DNA from: an uncultured Limimonas sp.
GTDB taxonomy: Bacteria; Pseudomonadota; Alphaproteobacteria; Kiloniellales; Rhodovibrionaceae
Direction: 5' to 3'
NCBI GenBank assembly: GCA_913055855.1
Contig: CAJXKW010000014.1
Span: 1 to 36,748 of the forward strand
Length of the DNA stretch: 36,748 nt
Every line of letters starts with the position of its first letter. Positions within the stretch are counted from its first letter, which is position 1. The position numbers were made by a program, and so were the translations under genes. Under the pieces are notes generated by a model that saw only the letters and a program-made list of their open reading frames with translations, did not search any database and had not been told where the DNA came from. Below are positions 16,164 to 24,659 of this stretch, piece by piece.

Positions 16164-16634
16164 TTACTGGGTGGCCTTCGTGGCGAAGGTGTCCAGCGCC
16201 TTGGCAATCCGGTCCAGGACCGCGTCGCGGCCGGTGATGCCGTGGCGCGCCGCCAGGTATTCCGGATCGGTGTAGGCGAGCCAGACGCGGCCCGCGTCGT
16301 CCTCGTACGCCAGGGCCTTCTGCGGCAAGTCGATGGCCGCGGTCGGGGCGGCCTTCATCAGCGGCGTACCCAGTTTGGGATTGCCGAAGATCAGGACCTG
16401 GGCGTCGCGCATCTCCAGACCGGCGCCGGCCGCGTTGGCGGCGTGATTGACGCGGGTGAAGACGGTCAGGCCCTTGTCCTTCAACAGCCGCGCCAGCCGG
16501 TCCAGCGTGGTCTCGACACTGTGCGCGCTCGGCATCCGGACGAGGCCCTCGGCGACCTCGCCCGCAGCGGCGGGGACGGGACTCAGCGCGAGGGCCATGG
16601 CGAGCGCGGGGGCGGCGAAGACGGATCGGGTCAT
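16164..16634 (-). CDS. DUF302 family exported protein
   Basis: A 156-residue protein with a Sec signal peptide (residues 1 to about 24, SPVPAAAG) and one DUF302 domain: TLDRLARLLKDKGLTVFTRVNHAANA, then VLIFGNPKLGTPLM and DLPQKALAYED. DUF302 proteins are small periplasmic or cytoplasmic alpha/beta domains of unknown function, often near sulfur-oxidation or redox genes. AAGGA lies eight nt before the start. It is 10 nt downstream of the BigR/SqrR-like repressor gene and almost certainly co-transcribed with it, which suggests a role in sulfide or persulfide response. Confidence 0.85.
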   Translation of the reverse strand: MTRSVFAAPALAMALALSPVPAAAGEVAEGLVRMPSAHSVETTLDRLARLLKDKGLTVFTRVNHAANAAGAGLEMRDAQVLIFGNPKLGTPLMKAAPTAAIDLPQKALAYEDDAGRVWLAYTDPEYLAARHGITGRDAVLDRIAKALDTFATKATQ

Positions 16635-16644
16635 GCGGGCGTCC

Positions 16645-17034
16645 TTATCCGGTTGAGCAAGGGGGTGCCGCCGCCGGGGCCGGCTCGCGGTCCAGCGTAT
16701 CCTCCGGACAGTACAGATCGTGCAGGGTGTCCAGGACACGCGTCACCGCCTCGCCGTTCAGGGCGTAATAGATCGTCTGGGCCTCGCGGCGCGTGGTGAC
16801 CAGATCGTCGTGGCGAAGCTTCGCCAGGTGCTGGGACAGCGCGGACTGACTCATGCCGATGAGTTCGCAGAGCCGGCCCACCGAATGTTCACCCTTGGCG
16901 AGATGGCAAAGGATGACCAGCCGCCGCTCGTTGCTCATCGCGCGCAGCAGCGCGCTCGCCTCCTGCGCGGCGGACTCCATCTGGGTATAGCGATCCACGC
17001 CCGTGCCGACCATGTCGATTCTACACTGGACCAT
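16645..17034 (-). CDS. ArsR-family repressor, BigR/SqrR-like persulfide sensor
   Basis: A 129-residue winged-helix regulator. Core: LLRAMSNERRLVILCHLAKG, recognition helix SQSALSQHLAKLRHDDLV, wing TRREAQTIYYAL. Two cysteines, C43 (ILCHL) and C109 (DLYC), are exactly 66 residues apart and in the same contexts as the sensing pair of BigR (C42/C108) and SqrR (C41/C107), which form a polysulfide bridge on exposure to sulfane sulfur and then release DNA. Starts at 17034, 17013 and 16980 are all possible, and none has a good ribosome-binding site. It is divergent from the TusA-like gene, with a small ATTG-ACC-CAAT inverted repeat at 17040-17050 between them. Confidence 0.85.
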   Translation of the reverse strand: MVQCRIDMVGTGVDRYTQMESAAQEASALLRAMSNERRLVILCHLAKGEHSVGRLCELIGMSQSALSQHLAKLRHDDLVTTRREAQTIYYALNGEAVTRVLDTLHDLYCPEDTLDREPAPAAAPPCSTG

Positions 17035-17141
17035 CGTTTATTGACCCAATCATACGGTGAGCTACAGTGCAAATGCTGCCGCGTCAAGCTGATCGCGCGT
17101 TAGCGTCCACCACCTACACCGGCCACGGCCGGGGAGGCGCC

Positions 17142-17372
17142 ATGAGCGAGTCCCACCACCTCGACGCCAAGGGCCTGAAGTGCCCGCTTCCCGTGTTGCG
17201 CGCGCGCAAGGCCATGAAGGACGTGCCTCCCGGCGGCGAACTCGTCGTCGAGGCGACAGACCCCAGCGCGCCCGCGGACTTCCGGGCCTTCTGCGAGACC
17301 ACCGGGCATACCCTCGGCGCCCAGGACGAGGCGGACGGCGTCTACACCATCCGCCTGCACAAAACCGGCTGA
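17142..17372 (+). CDS. TusA-family sulfurtransferase-like protein
   Basis: A 76-residue protein of the TusA/SirA family. The signature CPLPVLRARKAM begins at the conserved Cys14, which carries persulfide in TusA. A second Cys (FCETTGH) lies in the later helix region. TusA proteins relay sulfur for tRNA thiolation, molybdenum cofactor or sulfur oxidation. Because it is divergent from a BigR/SqrR-like repressor and a DUF302 gene, sulfur trafficking under sulfide stress is a likely role, and mnmA also lies in this window. GGGGAGG precedes the ATG at 17142. Confidence 0.85.
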   Translation: MSESHHLDAKGLKCPLPVLRARKAMKDVPPGGELVVEATDPSAPADFRAFCETTGHTLGAQDEADGVYTIRLHKTG

Positions 17373-17428
17373 CCGACCGCCGCACGGCGTCGCACGACGG
17401 GACATGCCGCGGAAAAAATGTTAGCATT

Positions 17429-17442
17429 TCCGTAAATACGGA
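17429..17442. promoter_or_regulatory. Palindrome TCCGTA-AA-TACGGA, candidate operator
   Basis: A perfect 6-bp inverted repeat with a 2-nt centre lies in a short AT-rich island between the TusA-like gene and the histone-deacetylase-family gene, 55 bp before the latter's start. The island (17413-17445) is the only likely promoter position for that gene. The binding protein is unknown. Confidence 0.4.
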
Positions 17443-17497
17443 CAAACACATCCGCTGGGCGGAGCACGGCCGTTTTCAAGGGGAGGTACGGCGCGCG

Positions 17498-18430
17498 ATG
17501 ACGACGCGGCTCTACACGCATACCGATTGCTTTCACCACGACCCGGGGCGGATGCATCCCGAGCATCCGGCGCGGCTCAAGGCCGTGCTGACGGCGCTGG
17601 AGGGCGAGACCTTCGCGGCGCTGGAGAAGCACGAGGCCCCGCTGGCCGAACTCGACCGGCTGGAGCTGGCGCACCCGCACGCGCACATCGAGGGCATCCT
17701 GGGCACGGTTCCCAAGGAGGGCATGCGCCAGATCGACACGGATACCTGCGTCTCCGCGGGCTCGCGGGAGTCCGCGCTGCGCGCCGTGGGCGGGGTCTGC
17801 GCGGCCGTGGACGCCGTGGTTACGGGCGAATGCGACAATGCCTTCTGCGCCGTGCGGCCGCCGGGTCACCACGCCGAGCGCACCCGGGCGATGGGCTTCT
17901 GCCTGTTCAACAATGTCGCCATCGGCGCCTTTCATGCGCGCGACAAACACCGTCTGCACCGCATCGCCGTCGTCGATTTCGACGTCCACCACGGCAACGG
18001 CACGCAGGACCTGTTCTGGCACGACCCGGACATGTGGCTCGCCTCGACGCACCAGATGCCGCTCTACCCGGGCTCCGGCCGCATGGACGAGCGCGGCGTG
18101 AACAACAACATCGTGAACGTGCCCCTGCAGCCCATGCAGGGCAGCGATGAGTTCCGCCAGGCCGTAAGCGACGTCGTGCTGCCCCAGCTCGCCAAGTTCC
18201 AGCCCGAGCTGGTGCTCATTTCCGCCGGCTTCGACGCCCACGAGAAGGACCCGCTGGCGTCGCTGCGGCTGCACGAGTCGGATTTCCACTGGGTCACCGC
18301 CGAGATCATGAAGGTGGCGCGCAGCGCGTGCGGCGCCGGGGTGGTCTCTGTGCTCGAGGGCGGCTATGAGATGGAGTCCATGGGCACCAGCACGGCCGCG
18401 CATGTGCGCGCTCTGATGGGCATGCCTTGA
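17498..18430 (+). CDS. Histone deacetylase family protein (acetylpolyamine/acetoin-utilisation type)
   Basis: A 310-residue zinc hydrolase of the HDAC superfamily. The His pair H124/H125 is in RPPGHHAE. The zinc ligands are D162 and H164 (DFDVHHGNGTQ) and D246 (SAGFDAH), and the transition-state Tyr290 is in LEGGYE. Bacterial members deacetylate polyamines, acetyl-lysine or other amides; the exact substrate is unknown. The start at 17498 follows GGGGAGGT. Its position just before xseB-ispA is the usual one in alphaproteobacterial genomes. Confidence 0.9.
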   Translation: MTTRLYTHTDCFHHDPGRMHPEHPARLKAVLTALEGETFAALEKHEAPLAELDRLELAHPHAHIEGILGTVPKEGMRQIDTDTCVSAGSRESALRAVGGVCAAVDAVVTGECDNAFCAVRPPGHHAERTRAMGFCLFNNVAIGAFHARDKHRLHRIAVVDFDVHHGNGTQDLFWHDPDMWLASTHQMPLYPGSGRMDERGVNNNIVNVPLQPMQGSDEFRQAVSDVVLPQLAKFQPELVLISAGFDAHEKDPLASLRLHESDFHWVTAEIMKVARSACGAGVVSVLEGGYEMESMGTSTAAHVRALMGMP

Positions 18431-18506
18431 ACCGCCCGGCCATTCCCGGCATACGTCCCGCCCGTACACGGCTGCGACGGGCATGACAGGCAGCGAGGAG
18501 GCCGGG

Positions 18507-18776
18507 ATGGCCGAGGCGAGCGGCGGCACCAGCCCGCCGGAAATCGAGAACCTGAGCTTCGAGGATGCGCTGGCGGAGCTGCGCCACATCGTCGAGCGCC
18601 TGGAGCAGGGCGAGACGAAGCTCGACGAGGCGATACAGGCCTACGAGCGCGGGGCGAAGCTCAAGGCGCACTGCGAGAAGAAGCTTCGCGAGGCGGAGGC
18701 GAAGATCGAGACGATCCGCCTGGGCCAGGACGGCACGCCGACCGGCACACAGCCGCTGGATGTCGAGGAATCCTGA
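18507..18776 (+). CDS. xseB: Exodeoxyribonuclease VII small subunit XseB
   Basis: An 89-residue all-helical protein with the family pattern LSFEDALAELRHIVERLEQG, LDEAIQAYERGAKL and CEKKLREAEAKIE. Several copies of XseB bind one XseA to form the single-strand exonuclease VII. The start at 18507 has GAGGAGG five nt upstream; the ATG at 18483 lies before that site and is less likely. xseA is not in the window. It is 40 nt upstream of ispA in the same operon. Confidence 0.93.
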   Translation: MAEASGGTSPPEIENLSFEDALAELRHIVERLEQGETKLDEAIQAYERGAKLKAHCEKKLREAEAKIETIRLGQDGTPTGTQPLDVEES

Positions 18777-18816
18777 ACAGGGGCATGCCCGAAAGCTGGC
18801 GACCAGGGGGGAACAG

Positions 18817-19704
18817 GTGACGGATCTCCAGGACGCGATGGCGAACACGGCCGCGGCCGTGACGCGTCAGCTCGACTCGCTTTTGCCGCGTGTGGCGGGA
18901 CCGCGCGGCCGGGTGGTGGACGCCATGCGCTACGCCTGTCTGGGCGGGGGCAAGCGCATGCGCCCCTTCCTCGTGGTGGCCACCGCGCGCCTGTTCGACG
19001 TGCGCGATCCGCGCGCGCTGCGCGTGGCGGCGGCGGTGGAAATGGTCCATTGCTACTCGCTGGTCCACGACGATCTGCCCGCCATGGACGACAGCGAGCT
19101 GCGTCGCGGCCAGCCCACGGTGCACAAGCAGTACGACACGCCCACCGCCATCCTCGCCGGCGACGGGCTGCTGACCGAGGCGTTCGCGGTGCTGGCGCAC
19201 CCGGACACGCACAGTGATCCGGGCGTGCGCGCCGAACTCACCGCCGGGCTCGCCCAGGCGGCGGGATCGAACGGCATGGTGGGCGGCCAGATGATCGACA
19301 TCTCGCGCGAGCGCAACGACCTCGACCTGGACGGCGTGTCCGAGCTGCAAAGCCTCAAGACGGGCGCGCTCATCGACTACGCCTGCCAGGCCGGCGCCAT
19401 CCTGGGCGGGGCGTCCAGGGACGCGCGCGAGGCCCTGCGCGCCTACGCCGCCGACCTCGGGCTGGCGTTCCAGGTTGCCGACGACCTGCTCGACGCCGAG
19501 GGCGACGCCGCCCAACTCGGCAAGCCCACGGGGCGCGACGCCGAGGCGGAGAAGGCGACCTTCCTGAGCCTGCTGGGGCGCAAGAAGGCGCGCGCGAAAG
19601 CCGACAGCCTGACATCCTCGGCCATGCGGCATCTGGAGATGTTCGGCGAAAAGGCCGACCTTCTGCGCCAGATGGCGCGCTTCGTGGTGGAGCGGGAATC
19701 CTAG
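18817..19704 (+). CDS. ispA: Farnesyl diphosphate synthase (polyprenyl synthetase)
   Basis: A 295-residue prenyltransferase that condenses isopentenyl diphosphate with allylic diphosphates to C15. The first aspartate-rich motif is HDDLPAMDD (D85, D86, D91), the second ADDLLD (D222, D223, D226), with GGGKRMRP at 43-50 binding diphosphate. The start is taken as GTG 18817 (VTDLQ) after GGGGGGA; ATG 18838 is an alternative. Chain length is inferred from the bacterial FPPS-type sequence around the first motif. It lies between xseB and tlyA; the dxs gene that often follows ispA in this order is absent. Confidence 0.9.
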   Translation: MTDLQDAMANTAAAVTRQLDSLLPRVAGPRGRVVDAMRYACLGGGKRMRPFLVVATARLFDVRDPRALRVAAAVEMVHCYSLVHDDLPAMDDSELRRGQPTVHKQYDTPTAILAGDGLLTEAFAVLAHPDTHSDPGVRAELTAGLAQAAGSNGMVGGQMIDISRERNDLDLDGVSELQSLKTGALIDYACQAGAILGGASRDAREALRAYAADLGLAFQVADDLLDAEGDAAQLGKPTGRDAEAEKATFLSLLGRKKARAKADSLTSSAMRHLEMFGEKADLLRQMARFVVERES

Positions 19705-19909
19705 CGGAAGATCCGGTCAAGTGGCGCCACCCGATCCCGCCGTGCTGTCGGGTCAGCCGGATCCGGAGTCGGTCGCTGCCGGCGGCGAGTGCAGTGCCCG
19801 TGACCCTCGGCCGAGAGCGGGGGCGCGTGGCGGCTGAGCGCGGTGTCAGCGCGCCCGCCCGGTGGGCGTTCGCGGCGTACGCGACGGGAAAACGGCACGC
19901 CAAAGGACG

Positions 19910-20662
19910 ATGGCCAGAGCCCCCAAACAGCGCGCGGATCAGCTCGTGGTGGCGCGCGGCCTGGCGGCCAGCCGGGCGCGGGCGCAGGCGCTGATCATGG
20001 CGGGCGAGGTCTACGCGGGCACGCGCCGGGTCGCCAAAGCCGGTGAACAGCTCGCGGGGGACGTCCAACTCACCCTCAAGGGCCGCGACCATCCCTGGGT
20101 CAGCCGGGGCGGATGCAAGCTCGCGGGCGCCCTGGAGACCTTCGGCGTCGATCCGACCGGGGCCGTCGCCGCGGACCTGGGCGCGAGCACGGGCGGCTTC
20201 ACGGACGTCCTGCTCCAGCGCGGCGCGGCGCGGGTCTACGCCGTGGACGTCGGGCACGGCCAGCTCGCCTGGTCGCTTCGGCAGGACCCACGCGTCGTGG
20301 TGCTGGAGCGCACCAACGCGCGCTATCTCACGGCCGAGCAGGTCCCCGAGCCGCTCGACCTTCTCGTCTGCGACGCCAGCTTCATCGGCCTGGAGACGCT
20401 GCTGCCCGCGCCCCTGGCGCTGGCCGGGCCGGGCGCGCGCCTGGTCGCGCTGATCAAGCCGCAGTTCGAGGTCGGCCGCGGCCAGGTGGGCAAGGGCGGG
20501 GTGGTGCGCGATCCCGCCCTGCACGAGGCGGTGTGCGCGCGTATCCGGGACTGGCTAGACGCGCAGGCCGGCTGGGCGGTGCGCGGGCTGGGCCGGAGTC
20601 CCGTCGCGGGGCCGGAGGGCAATGTGGAATTCCTGGTGATGGCTGAACGCGATGCCGGCTGA
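19910..20662 (+). CDS. tlyA: TlyA family rRNA methyltransferase / S4-FtsJ protein
   Basis: A 250-residue protein with an N-terminal S4 RNA-binding domain (about residues 7-65, ADQLVVARGLAASRARAQAL), the linker SRGGCKL, and an FtsJ-type methyltransferase domain: SAM-binding DLGASTGGFTDVLL, then CDASFIGL and IKPQFEVG. TlyA enzymes 2'-O-methylate cytidines in 16S and 23S rRNA; some are also called hemolysin A. The start at 19910 has AAAGGA just upstream. The last 11 nt overlap the MATE gene, implying coupled translation. Confidence 0.9.
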   Translation: MARAPKQRADQLVVARGLAASRARAQALIMAGEVYAGTRRVAKAGEQLAGDVQLTLKGRDHPWVSRGGCKLAGALETFGVDPTGAVAADLGASTGGFTDVLLQRGAARVYAVDVGHGQLAWSLRQDPRVVVLERTNARYLTAEQVPEPLDLLVCDASFIGLETLLPAPLALAGPGARLVALIKPQFEVGRGQVGKGGVVRDPALHEAVCARIRDWLDAQAGWAVRGLGRSPVAGPEGNVEFLVMAERDAG

Positions 20663-22061
20663 GCCGGCCGCGTCGCGCCGCGCCGCAGCACCGCCCTGGG
20701 ATGCCGTGCGCGCCGAGGCCGGTGCCCAGGTCCGGCTGGCCGCACCCCTGGCGGCGACGCAACTGGGCGAGATCGCCATCGAGACCACGGACGTCATGAT
20801 GCTCGGCCGGCTCGGGCCCGAGGCCCTGGCCGCAGGGACGCTGGGCGCGCACTACGCGTTTTTCGTCCTGCTTTTTGGCTTCGGCGTGGTCACGGCGGTG
20901 CAGCCGCTGGTGGCGCAGGCGAAGGGCGCGCGCGACGTCCGCGGCATGCGCCGCTACGTGCGCCAGGGGCTCTGGGCGGCGGCCCTGACCGCGCTGCCGG
21001 TGATGGCGGCGTTCGCCGCGGGCGCGCAGATCCTCGTGGCGCTCGGGCAGGCGCCCGACTCGGCGGACCGGGCGGGCGGTTACCTCGTCGCGGCCCTGGG
21101 GATGGTCCCGGGCGCGCTGGCATTCATGGCGTTGCGCGGCTTCGTCGCCGCGCTGGACCGGCCGGGGCTGGCGCTCTGGGTCATGCTGGGCGGAGTCGCC
21201 GCCAATGCCGGTCTGAACGGGCTGCTCATCTTCGGCGCGCTGGGATTTCCCCGGCTGGAACTGGTGGGCGCGGGCCTGGCGAGCAGTTTCGTCAACCTGG
21301 GCATGGCGGGAGCGCTGGCGCTGCTGATCGCACGCCACCGGCGGCTGCGGCGGTATCATGTGTTCGCCCGGTTGTGGCGTCCCGACCGGGCGCGTTTGCG
21401 CCGGCTGTTCGCGGTGGGTGTGCCCATGGCGCTGACGCTGATCTGCGAGGCGGGGATCTTCACCGCCTCGACCATCATGATGGGCTGGCTGGGGCCCGAA
21501 CCGCTGGCCGCGCACGGAATCGCGCTGCAGATCGCCGCGGTGATCTTCATGATCCCGCTCGGCATCGGGCTGTCCGCCACGGTGCGCGTGGGCCAGGCGC
21601 ACGGGGCCCACGACGCCGCGGCGGTGCGGCGGGCCGGCGTGGTCGCCTACGGCCTCGGCATTGCGGTGATGGCGGTGGCGACGGTGATCCTGCTGGCGAT
21701 CCCCGATACGTTGATCGCGCTGTTCCTCCCCGTTCAGCGCCCGGGCAACGCCGAGGTGGTCGCCATCGCCCGGGACCTTCTGGTGCTTGCGGCCGTCTTC
21801 CAGCTTGCCGACGGGGCGCAGGTGATCGGCATCAACGCCCTGCGCGGCCTGACCGATACGCGCGTGCCCCTGGCGTTTGCCCTCCTGGGCTACTGGGGCG
21901 GTGGCATCGGCACGGGCTGGCTCCTGGGCATCCGCCTGGGCTACGGCGGCGAGGGGGTGTGGGCCGGGCTCGCCGTGGGGCTCGGCGTGGTCGCGATGCT
22001 CCTCGCCGCGCGCTTCGCCCGGTTGTCTCACCCCTCGTCGAAGCTGATGACGTCCTTGTAG
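20652..22061 (+). CDS. MATE family multidrug/Na+ antiporter (NorM-like)
   Basis: A 469-residue membrane protein with about 12 hydrophobic helices arranged in two similar halves, each starting with the MATE pattern (APLAATQLGEIAIETTDVMM in the first, VPMALTLICEAGIFTASTIM in the second). MATE proteins export cationic compounds in exchange for Na+ or H+. The substrate is unknown. It overlaps tlyA by 11 nt at its 5' end. Its 3' end overlaps the opposite-strand DUF2189 gene by 34 nt. Confidence 0.9.
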   Translation: MPAEPAASRRAAAPPWDAVRAEAGAQVRLAAPLAATQLGEIAIETTDVMMLGRLGPEALAAGTLGAHYAFFVLLFGFGVVTAVQPLVAQAKGARDVRGMRRYVRQGLWAAALTALPVMAAFAAGAQILVALGQAPDSADRAGGYLVAALGMVPGALAFMALRGFVAALDRPGLALWVMLGGVAANAGLNGLLIFGALGFPRLELVGAGLASSFVNLGMAGALALLIARHRRLRRYHVFARLWRPDRARLRRLFAVGVPMALTLICEAGIFTASTIMMGWLGPEPLAAHGIALQIAAVIFMIPLGIGLSATVRVGQAHGAHDAAAVRRAGVVAYGLGIAVMAVATVILLAIPDTLIALFLPVQRPGNAEVVAIARDLLVLAAVFQLADGAQVIGINALRGLTDTRVPLAFALLGYWGGGIGTGWLLGIRLGYGGEGVWAGLAVGLGVVAMLLAARFARLSHPSSKLMTSL

Positions 22062-22816
22062 GCGTGCCAGGTGGCGTGCCCGATCAGCGGCAGCGCCACG
22101 ATCAGGCCGAGATACGCGGTGACCAGGCCGGCGGCGGTGAAGAGCACGATCAGCGCCGCCCATACCGCCATGGGCAGGGCGTTGATGCGCACCGCGTTGA
22201 TGCTGGTGACCACGGCGACGGCCACGTTCACGTCCGGCCGGTCGAGCAGCATGGGAATGGATACGGCCGAGATGGCAAACACCAGGGCGGCCAGAATGCC
22301 GCCGGTGATCGTGCCGGTCAGGACGAAGGGGATGGATTCCGCGCTGAAGAAGACTTCCGCCACGAAGTTGTCCAGCCCCAGCGTCGAATAGCCGAAAAAC
22401 AGGGCGAAGATCAGCGTCGCCAGGCGGATCCACGCGAGCAGGAACAGCATCAGCGCCACCCCCATGAGGGTGATCTGGCTGGCGTTGCGCTGCAGGGCGT
22501 AGACCGCGCCAGCGATCGTGACCGGTTCGTTCGCGGCGAGCCGCCGGCTGATCTCATAGAGACCCACCGCGAGCACCGGCCCCATCAGCATGAACCCCGC
22601 CGAGAGGGGCAGGATCAGGTAGATCAGATCGGTCAGCCAGAGCCCGCCGATGATGACGAAGCTGATCAGGCTGAAGACGAGGCCGTAGGCCAGGCTTGCC
22701 GTGGGCGCGCGGCGGAGGTCGTTCCAGCCGCGGCGGAGCCAGATCCACGGGCGGTCCACTGGAACCCGATGGACATAGGGTGTGGGACCGCTGAAAACCG
22801 TAACTGCGTGGCTCAT
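22028..22816 (-). CDS. DUF2189 domain membrane protein
   Basis: A 262-residue protein with about six membrane helices and the DUF2189 pattern: RGWNDLRRAPTASLAYGLVF near residues 28-47, PLSAGFMLMGPVLAVGLYEI at about 70-90, and LPLIGHATWHAYKDVI at the C-terminus. The function is unknown; these genes are frequently found near cytochrome c oxidase genes, and here it is divergent from ccoNOQP. GGGGAG lies upstream of the ATG at 22816. Its 3' end overlaps the MATE gene on the other strand. Confidence 0.88.
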   Translation of the reverse strand: MSHAVTVFSGPTPYVHRVPVDRPWIWLRRGWNDLRRAPTASLAYGLVFSLISFVIIGGLWLTDLIYLILPLSAGFMLMGPVLAVGLYEISRRLAANEPVTIAGAVYALQRNASQITLMGVALMLFLLAWIRLATLIFALFFGYSTLGLDNFVAEVFFSAESIPFVLTGTITGGILAALVFAISAVSIPMLLDRPDVNVAVAVVTSINAVRINALPMAVWAALIVLFTAAGLVTAYLGLIVALPLIGHATWHAYKDVISFDEG

Positions 22817-23150
22817 GATCGTCGTCGCTCCCCGGAACGCGGTTTTCCCGGCCGCGCCGGCCGGTTTGTCAAGACGATCCTAGCATAGCTTTTCGGGCTG
22901 CGGCATACTGCCGCGCGACATCAGGGTTGAACGAGGCCGGTGCAAACCGGCTTTATTCCAATTCGAGAGTGCTGAGCGGAGTTTCGTTCGCCGACGTGTC
23001 GTTGTGCCCATTGCGCATCCCGTTCATCGGCCCAGTCTCCTGGCATGCCCGGCGCCCAAGGCGGGCGGATGCGGCAGGCCGGGTTTGCGGACGGCGAGAC
23101 CCCGACCAGCACCGCGGCCATCGGATCGCTTGACGAGGGGATACCCGGTT
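22817..23150. promoter_or_regulatory. Divergent region between DUF2189 gene and ccoN, with a tetraloop hairpin
   Basis: This 334-nt gap has no convincing gene. At 22936-22951 GCCGGT-GCAA-ACCGGC forms a perfect 6-bp hairpin with a GNRA tetraloop, followed on the + strand by TTTATT, which looks like a terminator or attenuator upstream of ccoN. I looked for a TTGAT-N4-ATCAA (FNR/FixK) box, expected for cbb3 operons, and saw none. ccoN has AGGGG 10 nt before its ATG. Confidence 0.4.
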
Positions 23151-24644
23151 ATGGCTCAAACCGCCGCCGCCACGGCGCCCACCGCGAACACGGCGCCGCC
23201 GCGGGTGATCTACAACGAAGACGTCGTGCGGCTGTTCGTGATCGCGACGATGGTCTGGGGCATTGTCGCCTTCTCCGCCGGCGTCTTCATCGCGTTCCAG
23301 CTCGCCTATCCGGAGCTGAATTTCGGCTGGGCGGAGACCAATTTCGGCCGCCTACGGCCGCTGCACACCTCGGCCGCCATCTTCGGCTTCGGCGGCAACG
23401 CCCTGCTTGCGACCTCGCTGCACGTGGTCCAGCGAACCTGCCGTGCGCGCCTGTTCGGCGGCGACGAAATGGCGATGTTCCTGTTCCTGGGCTACCAGGC
23501 GTTCCTCATCATGGCGGGGCTGGGCTACGTCTTCGGCATCACCCAGTCGCGCGAGTACGCCGAGCCGGAGTGGTACGCCGACATCTGGCTGGCGATCGTC
23601 TGGGTCGCCTACCTGGTCGTGTACGTGGGCACGATCATGAAGCGCCGGGAGCCGCACATCTACGTGGCGAACTGGTTCTTCCTGGCGTTCATCGTGACCA
23701 TCGCGATGCTCCACATCGTCAACAACCTGGCCGTCCCGGTGAGCTTGTTCGGCGCCAAGAGCTATTCGCTGTTCGGCGGTGTCCAGGACGCGATCACGCA
23801 GTGGTGGTACGGGCACAACGCCGTTGGCTTCTTCCTCACGGCCGGCTTCCTGGGGATGATGTACTACTACATCCCCAAACGCGCCGAACGCCCGGTGTAC
23901 TCGTACCGGCTCTCGATCATCCACTTCTGGGCCCTGATCTTCCTCTACATCTGGGCTGGCCCGCACCACCTGCACTACACCTCGCTGCCCGACTGGACGC
24001 AGACCCTGGGCATGGTGTTCTCGGTGATGCTGTGGATGCCCTCGTGGGGCGGCATGATCAACGGGATCATGACCCTGTCCGGCGCCTGGGATAAGCTGCG
24101 CACCGACCCGGTCCTGCGCTTTCTCGTGGTCTCCGTGGCCTTCTACGGCATGAGCACGTTCGAGGGGCCGGTGATGTCGATCAAGCCGGTGAACGCCCTG
24201 TCCCACTATACCGACTGGACCATCGGGCACGTCCACTCGGGCGCGCTCGGCTGGGTGGCGTTCGTCTCCTTCGGCGCGCTGTACTTCCTGGTCCCGCACC
24301 TGTGGCACCGGCAGCGGCTGTATTCGCTCAAGCTGGTGAGCGTACACTTCTGGATCGCCACCCTGGGGATCGTCCTCTACATCACCTCGATGTGGGTCTC
24401 GGGGATCATGCAGGGCCTGATGTGGCGCGCCTACGACCGCCTGGGCTTCCTGCAATACTCTTTCGTCGAGACCGTGGAGGCGATGCACCCGTTCTACGTG
24501 ATCCGCGCGCTGGGCGGCGTGTTCTTCCTGCTGGGCGCGCTGATCATGGTCTACAACCTCGCGCGCACCATCCGGGGCGACATCCGCGAGGAGTCCACGG
24601 AAGTCGCCGCGGCCCCGGCCGCCGCGGCGCGGCCGGCCGAATAA
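23151..24644 (+). CDS. ccoN: cbb3-type cytochrome c oxidase subunit I, CcoN
   Basis: The 497-residue catalytic subunit reduces O2 to water at a heme b3-CuB centre in the inner membrane and pumps protons. About 12 membrane helices. Visible ligands, offset from the Pseudomonas stutzeri enzyme by a constant 12-15 residues, are H72 for low-spin heme b, H222, H272 and H273 for CuB, the cross-linking Tyr266 typical of cbb3 oxidases, and H360/H362 for the hemes. The N-terminal 17 residues and the C-terminal Ala/Pro tail are soluble. First gene of ccoNOQP, expected to work at low oxygen. Confidence 0.97.
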   Translation: MAQTAAATAPTANTAPPRVIYNEDVVRLFVIATMVWGIVAFSAGVFIAFQLAYPELNFGWAETNFGRLRPLHTSAAIFGFGGNALLATSLHVVQRTCRARLFGGDEMAMFLFLGYQAFLIMAGLGYVFGITQSREYAEPEWYADIWLAIVWVAYLVVYVGTIMKRREPHIYVANWFFLAFIVTIAMLHIVNNLAVPVSLFGAKSYSLFGGVQDAITQWWYGHNAVGFFLTAGFLGMMYYYIPKRAERPVYSYRLSIIHFWALIFLYIWAGPHHLHYTSLPDWTQTLGMVFSVMLWMPSWGGMINGIMTLSGAWDKLRTDPVLRFLVVSVAFYGMSTFEGPVMSIKPVNALSHYTDWTIGHVHSGALGWVAFVSFGALYFLVPHLWHRQRLYSLKLVSVHFWIATLGIVLYITSMWVSGIMQGLMWRAYDRLGFLQYSFVETVEAMHPFYVIRALGGVFFLLGALIMVYNLARTIRGDIREESTEVAAAPAAAARPAE

Positions 24645-24659
24645 GGAGGCGTAGCGGCC

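Noticed and set aside
20454..22433. A 659-residue minus-strand frame opposite tlyA and the MATE gene
   Set aside because: Its composition (His/Arg/Gln/Asp-rich) is typical of the complement of GC-rich membrane-protein codons. The MATE and TlyA motifs are on the + strand.
22860..22890. TTGACA on the minus strand as a promoter for the DUF2189 gene
   Set aside because: No acceptable -10 box lies 15-19 nt further on; the sequence there is almost all G and C.
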